Positions 53,566-61,228 of a stretch of DNA of 64,000 nt are shown here, in pieces. The notes beneath the pieces are model-generated. The model saw only the letters and a program-made list of their open reading frames with translations, was not told the DNA's origin and made no database searches. Every line of letters begins with the position of its first letter. Within the stretch, counting starts at the first letter, position 1. The position numbers and the translations under genes were made by a program. The DNA is from Anaerobaca lacustris. GTDB lineage: Bacteria; Planctomycetota; Phycisphaerae; Sedimentisphaerales; Anaerobacaceae. The stretch is from NCBI RefSeq assembly GCF_030012215.1, contig NZ_JASCXX010000029.1, forward strand, positions 1-64,000. Reading direction: 5' to 3'.

Positions 53566-54243
53566 TTACACCATGGGTTCCCTGTAGGCAACGAGAACCT
53601 CTCGGGGTTGCTCGCCGATCGGACAGGTCCGCAGGCATCGCTCGCATTCGAATACATACGGCACGTTCCCCAGCGAAGCCCGGGCCGTTCGCATTCCGTC
53701 TCTGCATCGCAGGCCGTCAAAATCATCCTTCATGATCGCGCCGGACGGACAGGCGCGCACGCACCGACCGCAGTGGTTGCAGACCTCCCGGACCACAGGC
53801 GGCTCGAACTCGACGTGGGCGTCGGTTAACACGACTCGCAGGTGAATCCAGGGGCCCCAGTCCGCATTGATGAAGAGAAAGCTGTCGCCCAGTTGCCCCA
53901 GTCCCGTTCGAGTCGCCAGCGTCTTGAACATGACGCCGCATGCTCCCGGATAGGGAAGCAGCACGCCAGCGTGTCCCTCGATGTCCAGTCTATGGCATAT
54001 CCTTTCGGCCGTCAGCCGGGCGTGCAGATCGGCCGAACAGGTCTCGCCAAGGGGCTCGGCCGGTGAGGCGAACCAGACCCACTCCAACGAATGCGTCACG
54101 TGATGCGCCACCACGATCACCGTCTGCACGTCGGGGAGAAAGGCTCTGAGGGCTTCTCTCTCCTCGGTGCCATATCGGTCGATCGATGCGAAGCCGAGCC
54201 GACAGCACTCGGCCGCCAGCACCGCCAGATCACCATGTCTCAT
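53566..54243 (-). CDS. QueG-like 4Fe-4S protein
   Basis: 225 residues, with GGAGA before the ATG. Two 4Fe-4S motifs: CNHCGRCVRACPSGAI (about 155-170) and CERCLRTCPIG (about 206-216), plus VIVVAHHVTHS and KTLATRTGLGQLGDSFLFI as in epoxyqueuosine reductase. It is shorter than QueG (usually over 350) and lacks the clear cobalamin-binding C-terminus, so it is more likely a distinct reductase of the same superfamily. Confidence 0.8.
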   Translation of the reverse strand: MRHGDLAVLAAECCRLGFASIDRYGTEEREALRAFLPDVQTVIVVAHHVTHSLEWVWFASPAEPLGETCSADLHARLTAERICHRLDIEGHAGVLLPYPGACGVMFKTLATRTGLGQLGDSFLFINADWGPWIHLRVVLTDAHVEFEPPVVREVCNHCGRCVRACPSGAIMKDDFDGLRCRDGMRTARASLGNVPYVFECERCLRTCPIGEQPREVLVAYREPMV

Positions 54244-54295
54244 TGCAGTCTCCGGGCATTGTCCATGCTGCCATTTCCATTTTCTTCACGCACGA

Positions 54296-55069
54296 CTACC
54301 GGCCTTTGCTGGTGCACAGGTAAGCCGCCAGGAATCCGTTCCGGTAGTCCGCCGTTTCCACGCGGAACCCGGCCCTTTCGAGAAGGCCCTCTATGATCCA
54401 GTCCCACGTGCTGTACTCTTCGCGGATGTGTGTCTCGGACTCGTTCCGTCCGCCGGGGCCCATCTGCTCACGGGTTTCGCCGATGAATCGGTCGATGTGG
54501 CGCTCGTATTCGGCGACGCCAAACGAGAAGACCACGTCGAACAGAAAGAGCCGGCCGCCGGGCTTGAGTATCGACGCCAGACGCCGCAGTCCGACCTGTT
54601 TCCAGAAATCGGGCAGGTGGTGCAGCACGGCTACCGAACTGATCGCATCGACCGGCTCGGCCCCGTGGTCGTAGGTCAGAAAGCCGCCGTGGTGGAACTC
54701 GATGTTGTCGATGCCCGCCTTGCGTGCCTTCCTGCGGGCGCGGCGGAGCATGGCCTTCGAGGCGTCCACTGCGTACACTCTGGCGCAATGTGACGCCGCG
54801 TGCAGGGCGAAGGCCCCGGTGCCGCAGCCCATGTCGATCACCGTGGCCGAGTCGTCCAGTTGCAGGCGGGCGACGATCTCCTCGGCTTCCTGCCGATAGT
54901 CTCTGAACCGCCCGTGGGTCGCGTCGTACGACCGCGCAAGGGTTGGGCTGTTGTAGTTGACGCCGCAGGGCTTCATCTCATTGTACAGCCACGCGGGCCG
55001 GCGGCCGGCCTCGCGATCTTCGGCATCGCGTCGGCAGAACTCGATATCCATTTCTCTGACCCCGATCAT
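54296..55069 (-). CDS. Class I SAM-dependent methyltransferase
   Basis: 257 residues; GAGAGG precedes the ATG, and another in-frame ATG follows six codons later. Motif I is ATVIDMGCGTGAFALHAA (about 75-92), then VYAVDASKAMLRRAR and a DAISSVAVLHHLPDF segment typical of small-molecule methyltransferases. The N-terminus is rich in Cys, Arg and Asn and unassigned. First gene of the seven-gene run, 58 bases after an intrinsic terminator. Confidence 0.85.
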   Translation of the reverse strand: MIGVREMDIEFCRRDAEDREAGRRPAWLYNEMKPCGVNYNSPTLARSYDATHGRFRDYRQEAEEIVARLQLDDSATVIDMGCGTGAFALHAASHCARVYAVDASKAMLRRARRKARKAGIDNIEFHHGGFLTYDHGAEPVDAISSVAVLHHLPDFWKQVGLRRLASILKPGGRLFLFDVVFSFGVAEYERHIDRFIGETREQMGPGGRNESETHIREEYSTWDWIIEGLLERAGFRVETADYRNGFLAAYLCTSKGR

Positions 55070-55126
55070 CGGACAAACCTCTCACGTCCTCGCAGAACCT
55101 CTCATTCTGCTGGCTTGCGTATAACG

Positions 55127-55165
55127 AAAAAAGCCTTTCAGGGGCCGGTGCTCCCTGAAAGGCTT
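55127..55165 (-). terminator. Intrinsic terminator upstream of methyltransferase gene
   Basis: A 13-bp perfect stem (55131-55143 with 55153-55165, AAGCCTTTCAGGG / CCCTGAAAGGCTT) with a 9-base loop, followed on the minus strand by TTTTTT. It ends leftward transcripts before the enzyme run, or lets them through if the leader controls it. Confidence 0.9.
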
Positions 55166-55198
55166 CGCTGGTTGATTCACAATCCAAAGGAATCCTTC

Positions 55199-55351
55199 TC
55201 AGGCAGCGCCCTCCAGAAAGCACATGGGCTTGGCTACAATGACGGGCGTCGTCATCGTCGCAGCGACGGGGCGCGCGGGGAGACACAGCCGGGCCACTGG
55301 GTGGCTGCTGAACTGCCTGGCGGTGTCTTTCCTGAGATGGATCATGCTCAT
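55199..55351 (-). CDS. Possible 50-residue leader peptide or small protein
   Basis: ATG at 55351 to TGA at 55199, wholly inside the candidate RNA, ending 34 bases before the terminator stem. Begins MSMIHLRKDTARQF and ends PVIVAKPMCFLEGAA. There is only a weak GAG upstream. A second in-frame ATG is at 55345. The Ala/Pro/Val-rich middle and single C-terminal Cys suggest no family. It may be unexpressed chance. Confidence 0.3.
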   Translation of the reverse strand: MSMIHLRKDTARQFSSHPVARLCLPARPVAATMTTPVIVAKPMCFLEGAA

Positions 55352-55382
55352 AATCTCGTCAAGAACAGGAACAACCGTCGAA

Positions 55383-55409
55383 TTTATAGATATGGTCCAT
55401 CCGAGTCAA
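55383..55409 (-). promoter_or_regulatory. Promoter with AT-rich upstream element
   Basis: Minus-strand TTGACT (55404-55409) and TATAAA (55383-55388) are 15 bases apart; TAAATT two bases on would give 17. Directly upstream is a T-rich stretch (about 55415-55445) like an UP element. The region lies just after the M20 deacylase stop. Confidence 0.6.
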
Positions 55410-55471
55410 GGGTAATTTACAGAAAAGAAGGAGAAAAAACACAGAATTCTCAGGCCGGTGAGGTCCATCCG

Positions 55472-56584
55472 CTATGTGAGGAAGCGCAGAAGGACGTCCT
55501 GGAAGTACGCCCGACCGCGTTCGAGGTCGACCACCGCGATGTGCTCGTCGACCTGGTGGCACTGGTTGGGCTTTCCCGGGCCGTAGATGACGATCGGGAC
55601 GCCCAGCGACGTCAGATGGGGGGCGTCGGTGGTGAAACCCACCGCGTTGGTCTGGTCCACATCGACCACCGAGCAGAAGGCCTTGACGAATTCACAGTTC
55701 GGGTCGGTTTCCATGGCCCCGACGGAGCGCTGGACGGAGATCGCCGCCTGGAAGTGGGGGACCTCGGCCGTGAGCCTGGCGAGCAGGCGTTCGAGATCGT
55801 ACCGAATTGCGTCGCAGTTCTGGCCGGGCAGGGTGCGGATATCGACGCCGATCGCGCAGCGGTCGGGGACGATGTTCATCGCCTCTCCGCCCCGGATGGT
55901 GTTGACGCTCACGGAGCACTTGCCCAAGTCCGGATGCGGCTCGAAGTCCACCTCGTAGCGTTCGAGTTCCTCCAGGACCCGCCGCATCGACTGGATCGCG
56001 TTGACCCCGCGCTGGGGCACGGAACTGTGAACGGCTCTGCCCTTGGTGGTAATCTCCAGCCAGAACAGGCCTCGATGGGCGGTGATGACCGCGAAATCCG
56101 TCGGCTCAGGTACGATCACACCGGCCGGTTTGCCCAACCAGGACAGGTCGGCCGCAAATCGCTCGATCCCCGCGCTGTCCGTCTCTTCCCCGGCGGTGGC
56201 CGCAAAGACGATGTCGCCCTGGAGTTCGACGCCGGAGGCGACGGTCTCACAGATCGCGGCGATGGCCGCAGCGGTGGGGCCCTTCATATCCACAGCGCCG
56301 CGTCCATAGATCTTTCCATCCGCCTCCCGGCCCTCGAAGGCAGGGTGGGTCCACGGGTCCTCGCCCGGTCCGACCACGTCGAGGTGGCAGACGAAGAGCA
56401 ACCCCGGTCGCGTCCCCGCCGATTTGACGTGGGCGATGACGTTGGCCCGGTTTGCGTCCCACGAATCGGTCCGGCAATCCACCCCATGCCGCTTGAAGTA
56501 GTTGGCGATGACCTCCGCCGCCGCCCGTTCCCCGGCATCGAGAGTGGACCGGGCTCGAATCAGTTGTCTGAGCAAGTCGTTCAT
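55472..56584 (-). CDS. M20 ArgE/DapE-like deacylase or peptidase
   Basis: 370 residues. Two-metal site motifs: FVCHLDVVGPG (about 64-74), YGRGAVDMKGPT (about 93-104) and TAGEETDSAG (about 128-137), then SVNTIRGGEAMNIVPD, and C-terminal VDEHIAV. Length and motifs fit ArgE/DapE. In an organism with argB, argD and argF a deacetylase may close arginine synthesis, but M20 substrates cannot be read from sequence. A consensus promoter lies so close to the ATG that the mRNA is nearly leaderless. Confidence 0.85.
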   Translation of the reverse strand: MNDLLRQLIRARSTLDAGERAAAEVIANYFKRHGVDCRTDSWDANRANVIAHVKSAGTRPGLLFVCHLDVVGPGEDPWTHPAFEGREADGKIYGRGAVDMKGPTAAAIAAICETVASGVELQGDIVFAATAGEETDSAGIERFAADLSWLGKPAGVIVPEPTDFAVITAHRGLFWLEITTKGRAVHSSVPQRGVNAIQSMRRVLEELERYEVDFEPHPDLGKCSVSVNTIRGGEAMNIVPDRCAIGVDIRTLPGQNCDAIRYDLERLLARLTAEVPHFQAAISVQRSVGAMETDPNCEFVKAFCSVVDVDQTNAVGFTTDAPHLTSLGVPIVIYGPGKPNQCHQVDEHIAVVDLERGRAYFQDVLLRFLT

Positions 56585-56592
56585 GGTAGCCG

Positions 56593-56620
56593 ATTATACA
56601 GGTGGTGGGGGCCAAAGCAA
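56593..56620 (-). promoter_or_regulatory. Promoter for M20 deacylase (near-leaderless)
   Basis: Minus-strand TTGCTT (56615-56620), 16 bases, TATAAT (56593-56598). The ATG is eight bases downstream at 56584, so the transcript would begin at or within a base or two of the start codon; there is no Shine-Dalgarno. Confidence 0.7.
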
Positions 56621-56794
56621 CCGGCCGTGTCGCGGCCCCCGGCGAAGGGGTGCAGACCGGCTCAACGCGTTGTCAGCGACGCCCCCGGAAAAATATCTCG
56701 GAAACGTACCATGTTTCTGTTGCCGCAAGCGGCTCTTCCACCCATAATACAGGATTAAAAGTTGTTGCGTCGGCTGCCGACTAGAGGAGCATCG

Positions 56795-57529
56795 ATGGGA
56801 CCTGTACTGAACGGGTTGGTAAAACTTCAGAGTGTAGAAAACCGCTTGCGTGCCGCCAAGGCGACGCTGACGCGATGTCGAAGAAGCGTCATCGTTCAGG
56901 AGAATCAGGTCCGCAGTCTCCAGAGCGCCCTGGAGGCCAAGAAGGAGGAGGCCCAGCTCACGAAGGTGCAGTGCGACCGCCTGGAGCTGGAGCTCAAATC
57001 GCGAGACGCCGAAATCAACAAGCTTCGCGCTTCCCTGAACAACGCCAAGACGAACAAGGAATACGCCGCCGTTCTGACCATGCTGAACACGACCAAGGCG
57101 GACAACTCGAAGATCGAAACGCAGATCCTGGAGCTGATGAAAGCCCTCGATGCCGACGAGGAGGAATCCGCCGGCATTCGCCAGCAGATCGAAGAGCAGA
57201 AACAGGTGCTGGAGGAGATTCGCAAAAGGGCCGACGGCTCGGCGGCCGAGTACGAGGCCGAGATTACCAGGATCCAGGCGGAGTGGGACGCTGTCGCCAA
57301 GGCCATTCCCGCGGCGGCGTTGACTGTCTTCAACCGGGTGGCCGACACCTATGACGGTGAGGCGGTCGTGAAGATCGAAGAGCAGGAAGGTCGCTCGGGC
57401 GCCTACAGTTGCGGCGGCTGCTTCATGGGGATCACCGCTGAGTCGGTCAATCTGCTGATGACGCGGGACGAACTGATTCGCTGCCCCAACTGCACGAGGA
57501 TTCTGGTGCTCAGCGAGTCCGCCGACTGA
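56795..57529 (+). CDS. Coiled-coil protein with C4 zinc ribbon (CT398-like)
   Basis: 244 residues from ATG 56795 (GAGGAG upstream; a TTG 11 codons earlier is rejected). A long antiparallel coiled coil (about 5-165) is followed by a C4 zinc ribbon with SCGGC ... CPNC (about 207-232). This is the zf-RING_7/C4-type zinc ribbon family, in which the conserved NNAKTNKEYAAVLTML loop is present. Members may link RNA polymerase or secretion parts in some bacteria, but no firm function is known. It precedes the RNase H-PurN gene by 43 bases. Confidence 0.85.
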   Translation: MGPVLNGLVKLQSVENRLRAAKATLTRCRRSVIVQENQVRSLQSALEAKKEEAQLTKVQCDRLELELKSRDAEINKLRASLNNAKTNKEYAAVLTMLNTTKADNSKIETQILELMKALDADEEESAGIRQQIEEQKQVLEEIRKRADGSAAEYEAEITRIQAEWDAVAKAIPAAALTVFNRVADTYDGEAVVKIEEQEGRSGAYSCGGCFMGITAESVNLLMTRDELIRCPNCTRILVLSESAD

Positions 57530-57572
57530 TCGGACGCCGCATCTGGATCGCTTCTCTTGGGGAGGAACGCCG

Positions 57573-58652
57573 TTGTCTGCCAAGCTGATTGTCCACACCG
57601 ACGGCGGCAGCCGGGGCAATCCGGGCCCTGCCGCAGCCGGTTTCGTTCTCGACGACCCCGACGGACGCCGACTTGCCGGCCGGTCCTTCTTCCTCGGCAA
57701 GACGACGAACAACGTCGCCGAATACACCGCCTTGGTCAAGGCGCTGGAGGCCGCCATACAGCTTGGAGCCCGGCAGGTCACGGTTTTCAGCGACAGCGAG
57801 CTGCTCGTCAGGCAGATCGGCGGCCGGTACAAGGTCAAGAGCGACCTGATCCGGCCCCTCTTCGACGAGGTCCGGACCCTGATGGGCCGGTTCGAAGCCT
57901 GCAACGTCCTGCACGTCCGACGCGAGCGGAATCAGGACGCCGACCGGCTGGTGAACCTGGCGCTGGACGCCGAGCACGACATTGACGAGATGCCGGCCGG
58001 CCGGGCCGATGCGAAGATGCCCGACCCTTCGGCCAGGCCCCTGCGTCTGGGTTTTCTCATCAGCGGTGGCGGCCGCACCATGATCAACATCCTCGACGAG
58101 ATCGGCCAGGGCCGAATCAACGCGGAAATCTCCGTCGCAATCAGTTCCCGCTCGACCGTGGCCGGGGTCGCCAGGGCGCGCGATGCCGGACTGCCGGTCG
58201 AGATCGTCCGCAAGAAGGACTACCCGGACATCGACACCTTCAGCCGCAGGATTGAAGAGGTGCTCGTCGCCGCCGAGGTGGACCTCGTCGTGCAGGGCGG
58301 CTGGCTCTGCCTCTGGAAGATACCCCAACGATATGAAAACCGCGTCCTGAACATCCATCCGGCCCTGCTGCCCAGCTTCGGCGGCCAGGGCATGTGGGGC
58401 CACCACGTCCACGAGGCGGTGATCGCGGCCGGCTGCAAGGTCAGCGGCTGCACCGTCCATTTCTGCACCAACGAATATGACAGCGGGCCCATCGTCGTGC
58501 AGCGGACCTGCCCGGTCGAGGACGACGACACGCCCGATACGCTGGCCGAGCGGGTCTTCGAGCAGGAGTGCATCGCTTATCCACAGGCCATCGCGCTGTT
58601 TGCCGAGGGCCGTTTGCAGATCGAAGGCCATCGCGTGAGAGTCAGAGCATAG
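57573..58652 (+). CDS. RNase HI-like domain fused to PurN-like formyltransferase
   Basis: 359 residues; TTG start with GGAGG at 57560-57564. Residues 1-135 are RNase HI-like: HTDGGSRGNPGPA (D10), NNVAEY (E50), VFSDSELL (D74) and NQDADRLVN (D124), all four catalytic acids present. Residues 157-359 are a PurN-like glycinamide ribonucleotide transformylase: LGFLISGGGRTM, NIHPALLPSFGG (N260, H262), and EYDSGPIVVQ (D303), the PurN Asn-His-Asp triad. RNase HI removes RNA from hybrids and PurN adds a formyl group in purine synthesis, so the two activities are unrelated. There is no stop or frameshift between them. Confidence 0.9.
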   Translation: MSAKLIVHTDGGSRGNPGPAAAGFVLDDPDGRRLAGRSFFLGKTTNNVAEYTALVKALEAAIQLGARQVTVFSDSELLVRQIGGRYKVKSDLIRPLFDEVRTLMGRFEACNVLHVRRERNQDADRLVNLALDAEHDIDEMPAGRADAKMPDPSARPLRLGFLISGGGRTMINILDEIGQGRINAEISVAISSRSTVAGVARARDAGLPVEIVRKKDYPDIDTFSRRIEEVLVAAEVDLVVQGGWLCLWKIPQRYENRVLNIHPALLPSFGGQGMWGHHVHEAVIAAGCKVSGCTVHFCTNEYDSGPIVVQRTCPVEDDDTPDTLAERVFEQECIAYPQAIALFAEGRLQIEGHRVRVRA

Positions 58653-58676
58653 CGACCGCCGGTGCGGGGACATGCC

Positions 58677-59126
58677 GTGACACAGTACAAACGATCGCTG
58701 CTGATCCAGTTTGTTGTCGTCCTGCTGGCGACGACAGCCGCCGTGGTCGGTTTGATGCACCTGAAGGACTACGTCAATCGCTCCGAGGCAATGCGGGCCA
58801 TGACGCAACTCGGCGGCCGTATCCTGGACTATCGCTCCACACGCGGGGCGCTGCCCCCGCAATCGTTCATCGACGACGTCAAGGACCAGGTGGACGGCGC
58901 CGTGCGGATCGGCAACGTGCGCTACCGCGCGCTCTGGATCGGCCCGGGCGCCCCGGACGAGACAATCCTGGCCTACTCCGAGAAGCGACATCCCTCGTCG
59001 TTCCTCGACGACGGCTTCGTCGTCCTGCGTCTCGACGGCAGCGTCGAATGGCTGCCTTCCGCCCAGTTCCGCGCCCTGCTCGCCACCCAGCGCGCCGATT
59101 CCGAAGACCCGCTCGACAAGCCGTAA
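58677..59126 (+). CDS. Small one-helix membrane protein
   Basis: 149 residues from GTG 58677 (a GTG five codons upstream is also possible). One N-terminal membrane helix (SLLIQFVVVLLATTAAVVGL) is followed by an extracytoplasmic domain with STRGALPPQSFIDD and LDGSVEWLPSAQF. These pieces recall prepilin-like or type II secretion pseudopilin proteins (short hydrophobic N-terminus, Gly/Leu-rich middle), but no prepilin cleavage site is visible. It starts 24 bases after the RNase H-PurN stop and is probably in the same transcript. Confidence 0.6.
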   Translation: MTQYKRSLLIQFVVVLLATTAAVVGLMHLKDYVNRSEAMRAMTQLGGRILDYRSTRGALPPQSFIDDVKDQVDGAVRIGNVRYRALWIGPGAPDETILAYSEKRHPSSFLDDGFVVLRLDGSVEWLPSAQFRALLATQRADSEDPLDKP

Positions 59127-59142
59127 GGCGCGTCCCAGGCGG

Positions 59143-59319
59143 CTATCGTTTCACACGGGCGTTGCCTTCCCAGATGCTCCAGATCTGGTCCTCGTCGGCC
59201 GGCTGGGCGTAGTCGGTCAGCAGGGTGACGACCAGAGCGCCGGTGGCCCATCCGAACTGGGCCCACTTCTCGGGCTCCCAGCCGCGAAGGATCGCGTAGA
59301 GCATGCCGCCGACGAAGGC
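59143..59319 (-). pseudogene. C-terminal fragment of PfkB kinase gene
   Basis: Encodes DPAFVGGMLYAILRGWEPEKW ... to the kinase stop, about 58 codons. Ungapped to bases 61229-61405 of the kinase gene over about 177 bases, with about ten substitutions, several of them changing amino acids. The first ~300 codons of the copy are missing; the reading frame upstream enters the ATPase/TOPRIM-like cassette. It may be an attachment-site duplicate or the rest of a second kinase gene. Confidence 0.75.
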
Positions 59320-59339
59320 AGGGTCCCCCCCCACCGGAC

Positions 59340-59885
59340 TTACGATTGCAGCCTTGATCGATACTCCGCACACGCCGCCTCAAGCGATGGGGGTGAAGGC
59401 TGCCTCAACCGCCCATGCTGGCACATGTCGTGAAGGCAGTCCACGTGTCGCTGACAATCGCGTTCTCGACTGAGGCGGGGATATGTGGTGTTCTCGTCGA
59501 CGGTCTGTCCATCCAGATACCTGAACCACGTCTCAATGTTTCGCGCGGGCACAAAGATCCCCACCCGTTCGTCTTGTTGGCGTTGTCTATGCCCGGCGCC
59601 AATACCGCTGCTTTCTACCTGTCTTATTCGCTCGGCAAGCTCTCTGCCATCGGCATCAATGAGCACAACCAACGCCAACTCGACCCGGTGCCTCTGCCGT
59701 CGGTACTCGACCAGCTCTTTGGCGAAACGTTCGCGTACGAACTGCTCGCCGGACCCGCGTCCCTTTGGGCTGATCTCAATCCGTTGCACCCTAAAGCGTT
59801 TGCCCGCACATTTCAGAAATCTGCGGGCGAACACCTCGTGCTGGCGGTCCTCGCACAAGACAACCACTTGAACGTTCCGGCTCAT
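59340..59885 (-). CDS. TOPRIM/DUF4276-like protein, partner of AAA ATPase
   Basis: 181 residues; ATG overlaps the stop of the AAA ATPase gene (ATGA). N-terminal strand VVVLCEDRQHEVFARRFL matches the Glu of TOPRIM-like domains, followed by VVLIDADGRE (DxD about 90-92) and a conserved-looking FVPARNIETWF. TOPRIM domains in this setting act as nucleases next to AAA_21-type ATPases (as in OLD- or PARIS-like systems). The protein is short and compact, and the exact family is uncertain. Its stop lies 20 bases beyond the duplicated kinase end. Confidence 0.6.
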   Translation of the reverse strand: MSRNVQVVVLCEDRQHEVFARRFLKCAGKRFRVQRIEISPKGRGSGEQFVRERFAKELVEYRRQRHRVELALVVLIDADGRELAERIRQVESSGIGAGHRQRQQDERVGIFVPARNIETWFRYLDGQTVDENTTYPRLSRERDCQRHVDCLHDMCQHGRLRQPSPPSLEAACAEYRSRLQS

Positions 59886-60991
59886 GGCTCCCAACCCCTT
59901 GCAATGACCTCGGACAGTTTCAGTCCGCCCTCCACCGTTGTCTGGCCGGACAGACGCACGGTTGTTGCACCTGAGCCCTCCTGTTTCAAAACAAGTCCGT
60001 GGTCGGCACCGAGGTAGTCAATCAGCTCAGGATGATGAGAACACAGTATAGCCTGAGGCACCTGCTCGCCACACGCATCCGCCAATTCAACCAGCCAGGG
60101 CTGGATTTCCGCCAGCGCAATGTAGTTGTCCGGCTCATCCAGGAGCAACGTGTACCCCTGCCCTGGCGCAAGTCGAACCAGTGAATACAGGGCGATCAGG
60201 GCCCGTTGACCATCGGAAACCTCATCCAGTCGCAACTCGTACTTTTCACCAAACTGATCGAACATGACCATCAGGGCCCTTGTGTCCAATCCGACGCGTT
60301 CCATGCGAATGCCACGAAAACCGGGCAGCACCTCCTGAAGTGCCCTGGTGAACTCCGGCACGAGTTCCTGTCGTTCCAGCAGTACGTGCCGGTACCACGC
60401 CGCAAAGTTGCCCGCGTCCCGTTCCAGAACAGCATCCTCGGTTGACGACTCTGCTTTGAAATTAGCCGGGTACAGCCCGCACACAATCACCTTTCGCATG
60501 AAATCAAGGAACCTCGTGAGCTTCATGTTGTCGGCTCGCGGAGGAACGCGCGCCATGGCTGACTCCGACCAGTCCGCGCCGAATACCGGTCCCTGTGAGT
60601 GATTGTCGCGGTACAGATGCACTTCGCCGCGCTCAAATCGAAATAGCGGGTTGTCTTTCAACTCCAGCGATTCGACTGCGATGCGTGCCTTCCGGCTTGC
60701 CCGCTCATGTTCGATTTCCAGTCGATAACGGAACTCATCTTCAGCGAGGATCACATCAAGTTCAAATGTCTGCTTGTCGCGCTTCTGCCATCGAGTCAGG
60801 GTCGGCGTGGCAAAGACATCGTTGTCCAAGACTCTTCCCGTGCCTGCGAGCAACTCACGTATGGCGAACACGACGTTCAGCACCGAGGTCTTGCCAACGC
60901 CGTTGGGGCCAAGAAGCAAAGTCAACTCTTGAAGCGGAAGCTCGAAGTTGACCATGCTCTTGTAGTTATCGACATAGAGACGCTTGATCAT
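59882..60991 (-). CDS. AAA_21-type ATPase of a two-gene cassette
   Basis: 369 residues; ATG at 60991 with AAAGGA upstream. Walker A GPNGVGKTS (about 31-39), SDGQRALIAL signature, Walker B TLLLDEPDNYIAL and a switch-like SHHPELIDYLG. The coiled-coil middle is short, so it is RecF/AAA_21-like rather than a full SMC. The ATPase is translationally coupled to the TOPRIM-like gene. ATPase/TOPRIM pairs of this type are typical of anti-phage systems. The pair is A/T-richer than the kinase genes on either side. Confidence 0.8.
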   Translation of the reverse strand: MIKRLYVDNYKSMVNFELPLQELTLLLGPNGVGKTSVLNVVFAIRELLAGTGRVLDNDVFATPTLTRWQKRDKQTFELDVILAEDEFRYRLEIEHERASRKARIAVESLELKDNPLFRFERGEVHLYRDNHSQGPVFGADWSESAMARVPPRADNMKLTRFLDFMRKVIVCGLYPANFKAESSTEDAVLERDAGNFAAWYRHVLLERQELVPEFTRALQEVLPGFRGIRMERVGLDTRALMVMFDQFGEKYELRLDEVSDGQRALIALYSLVRLAPGQGYTLLLDEPDNYIALAEIQPWLVELADACGEQVPQAILCSHHPELIDYLGADHGLVLKQEGSGATTVRLSGQTTVEGGLKLSEVIARGWEP

Positions 60992-61228
60992 CGAGGTATC
61001 CTTTCTGAAGGCGGATTTGCATTCCGCGTGCCACGGTCGCACACTTGCCATTGTAGCGGGACGGGTCCAGAAGGCCAAAGCGAAATCGGACGACAGGCGG
61101 CAGGCGGGTCGATTCCGTCGCTCACGGGACTGTTGGCGCGGAGATGGTCAATGCGCACACCTACACCCTCCGGCCTATAGTCTCCAGATCGTCGTATCTC
61201 GAATTTCGCCGCTCTTGGCTCGGGCCGG

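Larger units (their letters stand above)
55127..55377 (-). ncRNA. Candidate structured small RNA or regulatory leader
   Basis: About 250 bases from the predicted start near 55377 to the terminator. On the minus strand it can form TTCCTG...CAGGAA with an inner AGAT/ATCT (about 55330-55372), CAGC/GCTG with CCAC/GTGG (55286-55307), and CGTCG/CGACG (55256-55268) before the terminator. It matches none of the RNA families I know (no 6S, SRP, RNase P or tmRNA hallmark). A leader controlling the following genes is as likely as a free RNA. Confidence 0.5.
55070..55471. other. Leader region of the enzyme run
   Basis: About 400 bases between two leftward genes. It holds an A/T-rich upstream element, a promoter, a candidate structured RNA with a 50-codon frame, and a strong terminator, described separately. 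Nothing else was seen. Confidence 0.6.
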
